Shown here piece after piece: positions 45,170 to 57,301 of a stretch of 64,000 nucleotides of DNA. Under the pieces are notes generated by a model that was not told the origin of the DNA, made no database searches, and saw only the letters and a list, made by a program, of their open reading frames with translations. Position 1 is the first letter of the stretch, and each line of letters begins with the position of its first letter. Made by a program: the position numbers and the translations under genes. The stretch is from Mercenaria mercenaria (lineage: Eukaryota; Mollusca; Bivalvia; Venerida; Veneridae), in the NCBI RefSeq assembly GCF_021730395.1, contig NC_069377.1, positions 71,865,501-71,929,500 on the forward strand, in the 5' to 3' direction.

Positions 45170-47015
45170 ATTTAAAACTATACAAAAGTGTTGATAACAA
45201 AGTATAATGTCCAGCGATATCTTTCGGTTATTTATAAAATCTGGAAAGTATTAATATAAACAATAAATAAATATAATACAAACTACGTTAAGTCCGGGGT
45301 CTACAGTGCTTACGGAGCTACGCCAGCGATCTATCCGGGTGCTAAAAGGTGCCGACAAGTGTAATCGCGGGGGACTTAATTTAACCATACTGTCCGCAGG
45401 CAGGTCATAAGCCGGACTATTTTTATATAATTAAGACGAGTTCCAAATATTGATGAATGTTTCTGTTGTATTCCATGATTAAATAAAAACAATTATTGTG
45501 TATATTTATTTTTTCCTAATTGGATATACACACTGACGGAGTGTATTTAATAATTAAGTATAATCATACCACTTGATAAACCCAAAACCTACTTTCAGCT
45601 TAAAGTTATCCAATACACTGTTTGTATAGCCAAGGGAAACTATCAGATGAAACATAATATAATATAATTATCATTCGTGTTACAAAAGAAAAATAACATT
45701 GCTAACCTTAGAATCGAACTGTACCGAAGTGTTTAATTATTAAAATTTGTAAAACGAAGAAACACAATTTATACAAACTCATAACTTTATATTTTGATAT
45801 CCTGTAGATATAATGTTTATATGATTATGATTAATAGTGTGATGCATCTAAACATAATACTCTATAATCTAAATCCACGTATAATGAAATCATATATCAA
45901 CATGGGTGACTTATAGGCCTAAGAGGCCGAGTGCTTTACTGTATACAATATTGTATTACGTAAATTACAAAGCACAAGTCACGTTAATATACAGTTTACT
46001 TACTTACTTACTTGCATACTTATTTGCATACTTATTTGCTTACTATTTACTTATACTTGCTTACTTACTTCCATGCTTGCTTGCTTGCTTTGCTTTGCTT
46101 GCCTTACTTACTTACTTACATACTGTGGACTGGCGATTTGTGTTAGGAGTCATGTAATAAAAGATAAAATAAAACCAACACAACATACATTAGACAACCA
46201 TTAAACACTTCTAACATTTCAATTTAAATAACTTTTTGGTTAATGGAACAAACAAATTCTCCTCTTAAAATTTATCTTATGGTACCGCTTGACTGAGTTT
46301 TAGGGCCGCCATGTCAGAGAGCCTGGTTCCGTTTAATTTTGCCACGCGGAGAGAATTCTTTCTTTGCGGCGGCTTGACGGCAAGCTTTGGCCCCATTCCA
46401 GTGCCCGCCTGTTTTGCGACTGCGTGAACAAAAAAAGCTTCAAAATCGCCCGGTGCCTGTTGTACTCTCCAAATCTGTGAATCGGCGCCGTTAGAAAAGA
46501 TCGGGTGGCGCCCGTTTTATTTGTGAATGAAGCATATAATAGAACGTGAGTCTGGTATTTTATTTGTAAGCCACGGTTTTGTTTCTTTATATTTTCTTAA
46601 TATATAATCAAAACGTTAAAATGGACAAACACACAGGCTCACACGAACGCACGCACGAACACACTCACAAAAATCGTTTTGATATTAATCGGAGTAGTGT
46701 GCAGAGTTTGGGGACGTACAGTGGTATGCTGTACGGATGAAGAGAGCGAAACGTTTCGCTGTAAAATTAACGATAAATGTTCGCACAATAACACTACTGC
46801 TATGCATTATCATGATTATGTACATTTTCATGCAGACTTTTAGATTTATATCTTATCTCGTTTATGAATTATAATAAATCTGAGGTAAAATTTTCCTGTA
46901 ATAAATCCTTTGCAATACATGCATGGCGTATGTTTAAATTCCATGGGTGACTAAACATCCGAACGATAGGAGATTTAAATCTAAGAGTGCTTATGTGTTC
47001 ATGTTTAAACGAAAA
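45170..47015. other. Spacer between the metalloprotease and the upstream gene
   Basis: No exon can be supported. It holds an ACTT-rich tract (about 45995-46120) and a GC-richer stretch at about 46270-46510 whose frames show no recognisable product. Confidence 0.4.
45995..46120. repeat. (ACTT)n and (TTGC)n microsatellite
   Basis: Imperfect runs of tactta, gcttac and gcttgctt that read as an artificial Leu/Ala/Tyr-rich frame on the plus strand. Confidence 0.75.
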
Positions 47016-47044
47016 TTATTTACAACAGGTAATTTCATTTGTAG
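47016..47044 (-). CDS. Candidate last micro-exon of the unrecognised secreted gene
   Basis: After the acceptor ctcttttacag, the phase 1 reading gives T TNEITCCK and a TAA. It would close exon 5 in frame and add two Cys. I found no matching exon for the paralogue, so this is weak. Confidence 0.25.
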
Positions 47045-47483
47045 CTGTAAAAGAGAATGTTTGGATATTTCCAGCTGAACTATTTCTCCGGTCGTGTAGT
47101 AATCTGCAACTTCTATCAACTCTTTCGACATTTATCTGAAATAAAAATAGATTTTATATATAATGCACTAAAGAACCGGAATGTGTTGTCCGCGAATATA
47201 AACTCCAACATAAATAAGCAAAGCCATCAAACTAAACAAGTACAATGCAGTCGTGTGCTCAGTTAGAACTCTTTTACCTGAAAAAAACTACAGAAAAGTT
47301 AAACATGATTGTATTTATTTTGATACCTTGACCCATTTTGAAAAAGTCGTAAAATACGAATTAAAATTATTTAAGAAACTCGCTGACATTTTTATGGATT
47401 TATATAACATTTTTAAATGCATTTGTGAAAGTAACATGCACACGTAATATATAACAAGACTGTTTGAAAACTTTAAGTTCATG

Positions 47484-50400
47484 TTAAACAAATATAAAAT
47501 TACTATTCTCGCCGTAAGTGAAGAACCACTTGAAGTTTTTAGCTCCGAACTTTACTCCTGTAGCGTGGCACAAATCCTGGGAAATATCCGTCACCGGAAC
47601 GTCATCCAGCGTACCGTGAACGTACAGTTCTGAAACAACATTCAACACAACTTAACTTCGCATCAACGCTGGAAGCTTAACATCGTATAGAAGCCCATGT
47701 TTTTTTTTTTAAATAGATTTAAAAGAAATCTTTATATTTAAAAAGCCTAGCGCAAGCGATTCTTGTTTCAAATAAATGTAACTTTATTGTTATACTTCTT
47801 TCACGTTGCCTCTTTGGAATGTGGTTGTAAACGCACGATGGTCGGCTCATGTGTAGCTCTATCGTTAAACATTTTATCACTTGCAGTAACTGTTCCTGCC
47901 ATCAAAGTGTTCGCGAAAGTGTACTATATTCTATTACGTAAACGAAGTGCATTTAAAACACCGTTTGTAGAACTATCAGTTATTAAACAAGAATGACTTG
48001 CTGCAGCAGGTTGATGGGACATCGTGTATCGCAATAGATCACACAGGTTGATGGGACACCGTGTATCGCAATAGAGCACACAGAGACATTTGTGCCCTGC
48101 AACACTAACAACAAGAAAACAACCTACCGAGTGTAACATCTTGTAGAAGACACTTCTTTCTAGTGAAGTAATGTTTCGAACATTGCATACTCCATATATA
48201 TCGTGTCGGACAACTCGACCAGAAGGTAATGACGGTAGAATCTGTGAAGTAAACATATACTTTTGTATGAAATAATCAAATGTTTGCCTGCAGTTAATTT
48301 CTTCACTCTGACTTTTGTCTTAAAAACAGTGGAGAAATATATCTTAAAAAGCTTTATCTTTTATTTTCTTTTAACTTTGACGACGTATAATTGTGTTGTT
48401 CATAGGATCTCATCGACATATGAGCCGTGCCATGAGAAAACCAACATAGTGGCTTTGCGACCAGCATGGATCCAGACCAGCCTGCGCATCCGCGCAGTCT
48501 GGTCAGGATCCATGCTGTTCGCTTTCAAAGCCTATTGCAATTAAAGAAGCTGTTAGCGAACAGCATGGATCCTGACCAGACTGCGCGGATGCGCAGGCTG
48601 GTCTGGATCCATGCTGGTCGCGAAGCCACTATGTTGGTTTTCCCATGGCACGGCTCAATCATTTGCTTGATGTACTGGTACTGGGGTATTCGGAGTATAT
48701 TTACTCTCCATTACTGAAAACTTTCCGTACAAGTAATTAAGGTAGTCGGACCGTGATGTCACTCGACAATTTACATGTAATTACATAATTTCGTTAAGCA
48801 GTTCGGCATTCTTCGGACGTACTAATGTCTGCACGGCTGTCTGTAAAAACGAAGAATACCGAACCAGCATTCGGAGAACACGTGCTTTGTCGATTGTCAT
48901 TAAGAGTCCACTACGTTAAATGCTTTATTCATACAAACGTACTGTCTTGACAGATGAAGACAGCTTCAGGTGATACTGATGCCGGTCTGAGTAGAGTTTC
49001 TGTCCTGGCGCACTGCGGGTTCACAACACGGGTTCTGAAAGGTGTAAACGGGAAAATTTTAACAAATGTTTTAAAAGATTTGAGCACATTCGAATCATAA
49101 AGAAATTGAAAATTAAGGAATGAAACATGTTGCAATTATTTTATGAATTACATCCTTTTCTGGGTTTATATCAAACACATAATCATTAAGGCATATCATT
49201 TCTGAAAAAGTTCAGAACTGAAGAAAATATACTAAAATATCAAAATGCGCTTTTCGCTTACTGAACAGTAGCTTACTTGACGGTTTATATTTTATACATA
49301 TAGTAGACGCAACTTGACCCCGATGGTTGAACTTTGCATTATAAAACATAATGAGGCACAACCTATTATTGAAAAGGAGTGTACGTTAAACACAAGCTGC
49401 ACGAGAAAAATGAAATATATGTATATATATGAATTAGTGTATTGGAAAGTTTTAACTGATCTTATGTATAAGTATAGTGCATATTTTCTGACCTGGCTGA
49501 GATATTTATAGAAAGGTCATAAATGGGCCATTCTATCATTTAGTTTAGGGTAATCGGCTACATCATTAGATTTAGTTTCATTCCGTACGAATAAATCCGA
49601 TATGCACCAAGTTACCTATTGATTTTAATGCTACAGCCTGTGCTAAAAATATCTCCGCCAGGTCAGAAAATATGCACTATATATATATACTTTGATACTG
49701 CGCTGTATACAAACTAATTCCATATAAATATACACAGCCACCCTAAGCACCCTTGATTTCTACAATGAAATAATCGATATGAATAATCAGCCTAAGGTCA
49801 ACCATCGTGGTCAAGTTGCGACTACTATATTTATAATATAAAACATTGAAACGACTGACACTTACTCTGCTATTGTGTTAAGCCTGTAGCTGGTGGTTCC
49901 GGAAACCCTGGTGACAGAACTGAAGTAGCTGATATTTGGTGTGGCAGATAGCGGCTCTGTACGCGCCACATACATTCTCGGCATCTCATTATTTACGACC
50001 TAGTAAGAAAAATCTGAAGTTAGCATTTTGTAAAAGCTAGTTAACAGCCCGTTTATTTTACTCTTGCTCAACTGAGTCTGAAAGTTCTGTGATTTATATC
50101 TCGGTTTACCATCGACAGGAACTACTTTCATTTAGAAAAAGACTCTTTGGGGTTTATAAATTGTATTGGCTGGTTCTGAGCTTGCAAAGATATTTACAAT
50201 CGCTGTCACAGAACGCAAGGTAAAAAAAACCTCTACGGGATTCGAAAGTTTTCATCTTTTTCGTTGTTTTCAAATCATATCGAACTTTCTGTACTAAGCG
50301 GGACAAGTTAAGCCCAGCTGGAGAAAAATCGATAATGTAACAGGTATGATCGTTATCGCCCGTAAATTTTACGTAAACTTCCGAGATTAAGCGGGGGTCA

Positions 50401-53400
50401 TAAATTACCTAATCTATAAAGGCTGAACACCACTAAATCCAGCTGTTCTTTATTTCATATAAAATCCACTCACTTCATAACGGTTTTTCGACATTTTCTA
50501 GCATATCAGATTTTCAGAGACTTATATTCCCATAAAGAACTAGATCGCTACTTTAGAAAAACAAAAAGAAAAGGGGTAGTTAACTTTTATATAAGAAAAC
50601 TACAGTTCGTTAAATACAACCTGCTGAATTTACTACTTTTCGCTTCTTTCAATTTCTCTTTTCGTGACATTAAATTCTTACGCCGCCATTTTTATCTAGC
50701 ATGCGATAGGAACATGCCGATTTCATTAGAATGCAAAGTGATACATACTGAAACGCAGTAGGGTAAAAGTAAGCACGTTGCTGCCGAGAAAATGCACTAG
50801 GAAAGGAAAAAAGATTAGTACTATTTATATTTGGACTACTTGTGACTAGACCTGCGGAGGCTTACATTCTATTTGGTAGTGATCAGCCTAAAATCGATAT
50901 TTATTGCCTTCAGGTAATAAGTCTTTAGGCATACAGACACTAAATAGAAAAATGGCGCGAAAAAAAATGGTAGTCGCATAATGGCGGATACAAATAGTCC
51001 TCAGTTTTTTTTTTGCTCTGTAGAGCTATTTTCCTTATTTTCTTTGCAATTTTTTTGCTAAAATCACATGACAGATCTATGCTTGACATGTAGGTAGCAT
51101 TTTCATAATGAAATAACAACATGACAAAATTTTTCATGGAAACTTAGATCATACACCACCAGTATAATTTGGGGTATCATTTTTTAGCTGATTTTGCAGT
51201 TTGTGTGTTTGACTGAAATTATTTTTCTTGCATCAAACATGACTTTTCTTTTGATTTTTAGTTAGCACTGACAATATTCTTCAAGAAAATGTAAGTTACA
51301 GAAATTTAAAATGGGTCCTGATGTGTGCTGCGGTCATTGGAAATGGGTCAGTTTCATATAGAATAAAGAACAACAACTATTTAGTGTGTTATAACCTATA
51401 TACTCTACATAGCAAGCGGATTAAAAACACATGTATATAGGGATGATGTGACATCAGCGAAGGAAGAATGAAGTTTGAGATATAATAAAATTCAAAGTAA
51501 AATAATAAAGAAAATAAATACTTAAATGGCATATCATATCTTTTCCTTGCGTCTTTATTTACATATTTAGCTGGTAGTATCAGAAAAGTATGTAGTCGTT
51601 TCAGGTTGTACTTAAAGGTCTTTTTACCCGTGAAAACGTTTTATCACGTAAGTAATATTTAAAAATTTATTTAGCCACATACATTTTTACATCAACACCA
51701 ATGAAACTATAACAATGAACGTATATGATAACCATAAAAATAACTTCAGTTTCATTTATCATCATAGCATACTGAAAGTATGGTATGTTAATATGCAATA
51801 AACTTATGAAGAAAATAATTGTTTATGCATGTTAACAACTTTTCTCTTTTCTATATATTGACCAGTATGAAAATAGAATGGCTTAATTCACAGTCAAGTC
51901 AAATGTTTGTTTTAATTTATAATTTTGTTAAGTATAATAAACTCGGGAACTAACTGGGGATATTTAACTAAAAAGGAAATGCAAGACTGTGTAATTTATC
52001 CATTTCTTTCTGGGCCTAATAAAAACGAAAGGGACATCTGTTTGAAATAATTCAAATTATCATTGCTATGTATAAGAAACAAATACAGTTTTATTTTGAA
52101 AATAGAGATGAAATACCCAGGTAAAGTTGCAAAACGTTTTTTTATTGGATATACACTTCAATAGCTTACAAACGTGTAATATTTTCTCAAAATTCTGTCG
52201 CAAAACCGACCCTTTGATACGGGCCGGAATAATACTAGATATCCCTCCATATTCTAGGATATTTGCTTTATACAGCGGGGACCGTCACTATCCGAAAGCA
52301 CTTCCTTCTAATTAAGTTATATTCAAAATTACAGACCCCAAACGTGCATCGTTAGGTCAATTGGCTTCTTCATGCTACATATATACGCCAACGTATCTCA
52401 TATCATGAAGTTATTTATCCCTCTATGTAGGGAACTTTTACTGCACGCTGACAGTCCAAAAACGAATTTGTACATTACATATAAAATTTGATTATGGTAA
52501 TATGAGACCCCTTTGTACAAGCCACAATTCAAGATGCAATAAAATAGTAAAACTGCCTGCATATTTTCATGTTGTCCTTTATCTATGAAAAAAGTTTGAA
52601 TAAAAATATTTTATGAAAATTATTGCAAGACTCATTTGTTATATTTTAAATTTTTGTTGCCATGTAAACCAGCTACATAAGAGGACAGTCATTAACCCCA
52701 AACTCACTTGTTATCTATTAAACAGCTTTCGTGAAAAATCTCTATCATTTGTAATTGACAGACAAACAGATAGACGGACGAACAAGCACAGAGATGGACA
52801 AAATAAAATGATGTAGGCCTACATACATTTTTTACATTACCTTGTGTTAAATCATCAGGTTTTGAGTGAAAGTCTCTTATTCGCGCGCGTGCGTGTGTGT
52901 GTGTGTGTGTGCGTGTGCGTGTGCGTGTGCGTGTGCGCGTGTGCGTGTGTGTGTGTGTTCGGGTTTAACGTCTTTTTCAACATTTTTTTTCAGTCATAAT
53001 TATAAACAACGATGTCTACTTGTAGCAGTGAGCACAATGCCCAACTTTAGAGTGCTGCTTCAATGGAATATCAGGCCGTAGACACATGACATGATACCCC
53101 ACCCAGTCACATTATACTGACACCGGGCTGACCAGTCCTAGCACTATCCTTTAATGCTGAGCGCCAAGCGAGGAAGCTACTAGTACCATTTTTTACGTCT
53201 TGGGTATGACGCGGTCAGGGATCGAACGCACGACCTCCCGCACTCGAAGCGGGCGCTCTACCACTAGGCTACCGAGGCGGTGCGTCTCTTATTCGTAAGG
53301 TTACGGAAGGATCAACCTGAAAGAGAGACAGACGGACAGGCCGATAAATGGAGCATTAGTATAACGTTAATATATTCCATGTTGGCTTCTACCGATATAT

Positions 53401-54597
53401 TAGGTTTCGTGATAAAAATATTTTGCGCTTTTAACGTTATTCAATACTGCAAACCAAAAGTCCTCTCCGGTAAAACATCAATAGGGAACTAATAACAAGA
53501 ATCGGTCTCCAACCCAGTGTGCATTGGGTTGTCTCCCGATAAAGTCCATCAGTACCCACAATATCAAGATTTAAAGTAACTTTTTCTGACTGTAGCCAAA
53601 ACACAGGGATATTTTAGAGCGTATGTATATATATATATACACACACCACCGTGGATAAATGTGTATATAGACCGTCACTACTTTGTTTGATCATATAATT
53701 AAAAGATTGTATTGCTTATAAAATTGTCTGTTTTGATGCATAAAACCTGTCGTTAAGTTATCATGTTTCTATGAACAAGGGGAGAGCAGTATGCGTGACC
53801 GACGGTTGGTGTGAGGATTTAAAATAACAAACAAAATTTGAAGGCTTTTCAAAGCATGTCACAGGTTCGAGTCTCAATGGGGTCACAAGCTCACTTGATT
53901 CTCACTCCTCTGGCACCGACACGATTTCCCCAGGATGCAGATCAGGGAGTGGTTAATACAACGAGTGTTCACTATCTGACATCTTTAGACATTAATTAAT
54001 CTGTGTAAAACGTTTCATGCCTGATGAAATTGAGTTTTGTTTTCGGTGGTTGCCTGTGTAATATTTTGGCCAATGTGCCTATACGAACGATAATAAATGC
54101 AGTGTTAACATTCATTTCAGCATTATTTACACCGCAGAACTGCTTTGCATTGGATTGCATCGTATCGTATCGTATATCGTATATCGTACCGTATCGTATC
54201 GTATCGTATTGTATCGTATATCGTATCGTATCGTATCTTATCGTGTATCGTATCGTATCTTATAAAGTCATGTCTTTTATATCGTATCGTATCGTATCGT
54301 ATTGTACTGAATAGGTCGTATAATATATACTTAAATTTCTTTGTATTCTTCCGATTTAGTCATGTGAATTCTCAGTAAATCTATTTTCAATTGACTAATT
54401 GTTAATTATGTTAATAGTATAAAACAATTGTTACTTACATATTTCTCAAAGTCATCAATAGACAACACAGTGTTGGAATGAGGTATGTTTGCGTGGGCTA
54501 TATCCTGTTTGAGCCCACACTGCGACGTTAAGTGTGGTAAAATGCAAAACACAACGCAAAATGCAATATTCCGTTTATACATTTTCACCCTGTTCAT
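47484..54597 (-). CDS. Secreted cysteine-containing protein, unrecognised family (whole gene)
   Basis: Five exons join in frame to about 208 residues plus a short end. Residues 1-28 are a signal peptide (hydrophobic NIAFCVVFCILPHLTS). The mature protein has few Cys in the first part, then a conserved part: FWSSCPTRYIW, CSKHYF, KKCLLQDVTL, then ELYVHGTLDDVP, DLCHATGVKFGAKNFKWFF, TYGEN. The two last exons have a clear paralogue at 61.6-63.4 kb, with identical exon lengths for the final one and conserved Trp, Cys, Gly and Phe. This conservation shows real coding sequence. I do not recognise the family and assign no function. It lies 2.6 kb upstream of the metalloprotease gene in the same orientation. 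The end after exon 5 is uncertain: either read-through to TAA at 47484, or a splice to a further small exon. Confidence 0.7.
47504..47629 (-). CDS. Unrecognised secreted gene, exon 5
   Basis: Residues 167-208: ELYVHGTLDDVPVTDISQDL then CHATGVKFGAKNFKWFFTY and GEN. It has 126 bases, like the paralogous exon at 61563. The paralogue ends at a good donor (gtaaga); here the same place reads gtaatt, weaker, so read-through to TAA at 47484 is possible. Confidence 0.8.
48128..48241 (-). CDS. Unrecognised secreted gene, exon 4
   Basis: Residues 129-166: STVITFWSSCPTRYIWSM then QCSKHYFTRKKCLLQDVTL. Phase 1 on both sides. The paralogous exon at 63242 shares WSSCP, Y-x-W-x-M, CS and CLL. Confidence 0.8.
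48421..48657. mobile_element. Long near-perfect hairpin element (family D), full copy
   Basis: Two arms of about 100 bases, tgagccgtgccatgagaaaa to its inverse ttttcccatggcacggctca, surround a 33-base loop with cctattgcaattaaag. The core words gcgaccagcatggatcc and ctgcgcatccgcgcagtctg are also in MITE family A. It lies in the intron between exons 3 and 4 of the secreted gene and would form a strong hairpin in the pre-mRNA. Confidence 0.75.
48943..49034 (-). CDS. Unrecognised secreted gene, exon 3
   Basis: Residues 98-128, ETRVVNPQCARTETLLRPA then SVSPEAVFICQD. Acceptor ctttcag, donor gtacgt, phase 1 out. Two Cys residues. Confidence 0.7.
49866..49999 (-). CDS. Unrecognised secreted gene, exon 2
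   Basis: Residues 54-97, VVNNEMPRMYVARTEPLSA to SYRLNTIA. Acceptor cttactag, donor gtaagt, phase 2. No motif recognised. Confidence 0.7.
52885..52958. repeat. (GT)n/(GTGCGT)n microsatellite
   Basis: Alternating gt and gtgcgt units directly at the 3' end of the SINE that follows, so it may have grown from the SINE tail. Confidence 0.8.
52959..53281 (-). mobile_element. tRNA-derived SINE (family B), full-length copy
   Basis: On the minus strand it starts caccgcctcggtagcctagt (A-box-like gtagcctagtggtag) and has gtgcgttcgatccctgac (B box) 40 bases on, then a body with aggaagc, gcgctcagca, ctggtcagcccggtgtcag, and ends in a TG-rich tail. The head folds like a tRNA gene only in its first 75 bases. 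It supplies the reference for the split copy at 2261-3225. The body resembles the conserved core of deuterostome/mollusc tRNA-SINE superfamilies, but I cannot name which. Confidence 0.8.
53865..53995 (+). mobile_element. Diverged SINE family C fragment
   Basis: It carries acaggttcgagtctcaatgg (B-box side) and the body ccccaggatgcagatcaggg plus agtggttaatacaa, in the order of the copy at 30553. The A-box side is not readable. Confidence 0.4.
54157..54305. repeat. (ATCGT)n microsatellite
   Basis: About 25 units of atcgt with a few atatcgt and acttat variants. It gives an artificial YRIVS-rich frame on the plus strand. It begins about 130 bases before exon 1 ends. Confidence 0.9.
54439..54597 (-). 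CDS. Unrecognised secreted gene, exon 1
   Basis: Residues 1-53. MNRVKMYKRN then IAFCVVFCILPHLTS is a signal peptide, followed by QCGLKQDIAHANIPHSNT and DDFEKY. Two in-frame ATGs (residues 1 and 6) are possible starts. Donor gtaagt, phase 0. Confidence 0.7.
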
Positions 54598-55362
54598 TAC
54601 CTAAGTGCAGAAAATATTCAAATGAAATACGGGTTTTAAGTCCCACTGAGATTTCACACAAAATACACCTTTTATCTTTCAGAATATCCCGTGAATTAAA
54701 AGAATAAAATAAATGTAGCCAGAACGAGAATAAGTTCCCTTCCGCCTTATTCTCTGCACCTTGAAGAAAGAACTATTTTAGTTTCTATGTATCTATTCAT
54801 TGTATTTGGATGCGCGCAACTAAATGTTAAAATATGAGGCCAGCAAAGGGATAGATTTCATCAATTTAAGTATCAATATTCAAGTCACGTGGCTATCACC
54901 TTGACAATCCGACATAAAATAATCCCATACAACATCATGTAACGTGTGATTACCTGCAACAGAATCCTATAATACGTGTAATGTACAACCATTTCTTTCA
55001 TCCTTTTACGATATCTGAAATAGTTGTAAGATTTTAAACGACTATACTATTTTCAGCAGGAAAAATAAAAAATAAGAATGGAGGAGGTAGTGTGCATTTT
55101 ATTTAATTTTATTATACAATTTATTATTTGATTTTTGTAAGGACTTCTGGACAAGCTATATAAAAGTTTCTTGTGTTTAACATTATTTGCTTTTAAGTCC
55201 ACAGAAATAATCTGTTGAAAGCCATTTCTTTGTTTACTAATTTTAACAGATGCCACATATTAATGTAATGGAAACGAAAAAAAAAATCCTAGATGATTCA
55301 CCAAGTTGTATTCAGCAAAATACGTAAGATGTTCAGGAACAGTTCTAATATACGACGAGGCC
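54598..55362. other. Region upstream of the unrecognised secreted gene
   Basis: The promoter of the gene should be here. On the minus strand gataaaagg lies about 75 bases before the ATG and could act as a TATA-like box; nothing else is clear. Confidence 0.3.
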
Positions 55363-55906
55363 GGACGGACGTTTTGGCCACGGACGTTTTGGCCCGGACG
55401 TTTCGGCCTAGGATCTTTTGGCCTAGGACGTTTTGGCCAAGAAAATTTTTGAGGTAGGATGTTTTGGCCAAAAAGAAATTATTTCCATAATATGCAAATT
55501 ATGATCTGGACATTAATATGTTATCATATGTTACAGTATAATTGATCATTCTTTTTAAAAATGTAATTGTGAATAAAATAAACTCTTTTGGTTTGTTGTA
55601 AATGACAAATATTTTCACATACACAAACACATACAATGTGTATATGTTTATATGTATACATATAGAAAGATTATAAAAATAAAAATAAAATACCATGAGT
55701 ATGTTTTATTATCAGTTTAATTTGTTCACTTATACTATAACATTTTTAGAATAATCTCCAGACCATATTTTGCATGATATGGAACCACAACTTATTTTTG
55801 GCCAAAACGTCCTACCCCCAAAAAATGCCTGGCCAAAACATCCTAGGCCGAAAGATCCTAGGCCGAAACGTCCAGGCCAAAACGTCCACTGGCCAAAACG
55901 TCCTAC
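55363..55906. mobile_element. Foldback element built on GGCCAAAACGTCC
   Basis: The left arm (about 55363-55475) repeats gacgttttggcc and the right arm (about 55798-55906) repeats ggccaaaacgtc, so the arms are inverted and each is itself a row of a 12-15 bp motif. The middle is AT-rich and non-coding. The arms also hold variants (cctaggccgaaagatcc). Confidence 0.65.
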
Positions 55907-56114
55907 ATTCGGATCGAAATACAGACAACCGACACTCAAACTGGACGCATTACCACTGAGCTGTCGAGGCAACATTTAGAGGTCTAAATCAGAGTATTCA
56001 CTCAGAATAAAGCCTAAAAACTGAAAGTCTCTAAACGGAGTAATCTAAAAGTTTCCTTTAATCGGAAATTATTGTTTTATCAAAGTACACGCAGAGTATG
56101 CAATTTATTAATTA

Positions 56115-57013
56115 CAGTCGAAACTCGGTATCTCAAACTCGCTTACCTCGAAATTCCGCTTAAGCCGAAGAAATTTTCAAGTCCCGTCGAATTTCCTTCT
56201 TTATATATGTAATTCAACTCCGGTTACGTCAAAATTTGACATACGAAGACTCCGGATGTGTCGAAGGGAATTTTCAGTCCCGTCAAATAATTCAAGTGCA
56301 TTGTAAACTTGGTAAGTCGAAGTGGGGAAATATGCAACAAAATTTCACACATCTCATTGTGAATGGGGTTGGTTTTTAAAATACGTCCATGTTTATTGTC
56401 TCACCAGAGAGCCGTGATGCCGACATATCAAAGGTGCGGCGATTATCAAAGTGAGATGATGTCATAATGCAATAATGATAATTGATTGATGTAAACATTA
56501 GATTTCTTAATCAGCTGTCATTTGTTTTTGAACGTTATGAAAATTGCTTTTAAATTAAACTAATGAATTAATTTGTTTAAACAGATGGGATCTTCAATAA
56601 GGATTAATTAGAGGAAATCGCGATGAGAATGTGTAAAAAATAACTTCTTGGGGGAAAGCATCATTCGTTCAAAATGTCAGATCGAAATGCTGTCAATCCT
56701 CCGGTAGAGAAACGTGGTACAAACAGGAAATTTGGCTCAAAAACATTTGAGATTATATCCTTTTCAATCTTTAAAAAACTGAAAACTTTGATAAACAAAA
56801 ACTGTACGGAATCATGTACGTGAAAAGTGCCGACAAAGTATACACGGCATAACGGAAACAGTTTTTTTTTAATATTTTTTATTAAATCTTTTCGTAATAG
56901 AATCAACTTTTTTATCATTTCGTCCATAGACGTCCCTCCTCATAACTCGAATTTCGGTTATCTCGAAATAAAAAGCACGGTCCCTTGAACTTCGAGATAC
57001 CGAGTTTGGACTG
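56115..57013. mobile_element. Pogo/Tc1-like DNA element with TA flanks
   Basis: The ends are cagtcgaaactcggtatctc and, on the right, gagataccgagtttggactg, inverted; TA lies on both sides. Ends that start CAGT and a TA duplication fit the pogo/Tigger branch of Tc1/mariner. At 899 bp there is no complete transposase. A short plus-strand frame from 56674 (MSDRNAVNPPVEKRGTNRKF) may be what is left of the start of one. Confidence 0.65.
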
Positions 57014-57109
57014 TATTTACGTATTTATATAACTTTCGAAATTGAGTAGGCAATATAATTCTTAGGTGATTTGTTAATGGTTAACGTCACTCCAACACAT
57101 ACACATCGC

Positions 57110-57301
57110 TTACGGCAACTTTCTAGCTTTTGATGATGAAGGAATTATTTCATCAAGGTCGGGCACGTAGGTAGAACCACCGACTTTCCGTAAGCCAGCT
57201 GGATGGCTTCCTCAAATTAAAGAATATTACACCTATGCGAGGTTTCAAAACTTCTGCGTCGAGAGAAGTCAGCGGCGTTAACCATTCGGCCACGAGCCCC
57301 C
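57110..57301 (-). mobile_element. SINE family A, minus-strand copy
   Basis: On the minus strand the head gggggctcgtggccgaatgg (A-box side), then cgctgacttctc, gaggaagccatccagctggc and cttacggaaagtcggtggtt. It is 3'-truncated relative to the copy at 751-1022. Confidence 0.6.

Larger units (their letters stand above)
50000..54438. other. Large first intron of the unrecognised secreted gene
   Basis: About 4.4 kb without supported exons. It holds a GT-rich tract, a full SINE and a pentanucleotide tract, all listed separately. The stretch 50030-52850 shows no feature I can support. Confidence 0.45.

Noticed and set aside
45906-46157. Leu/Ala/Tyr-rich plus-strand frame that looks like a membrane protein
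   Set aside because: It is an ACTT/GCTT microsatellite read in frame.
46270-46510. GC-richer stretch as a possible exon
   Set aside because: No frame with motif or matching splice sites; no paralogue.
48263-48717. Plus-strand frames such as MDPDQPAHPRSLVRIHAV
   Set aside because: They are translations of the family D hairpin element; the same words recur at 32346-32558.
53206-53281. Possible tRNA gene on the minus strand
   Set aside because: A and B boxes are present, but the 3' half does not close an acceptor stem and the sequence continues into a SINE body repeated at 2261.
54157-54378. Open frames rich in YRIVSY on the plus strand
   Set aside because: They are the translation of an (atcgt)n microsatellite.
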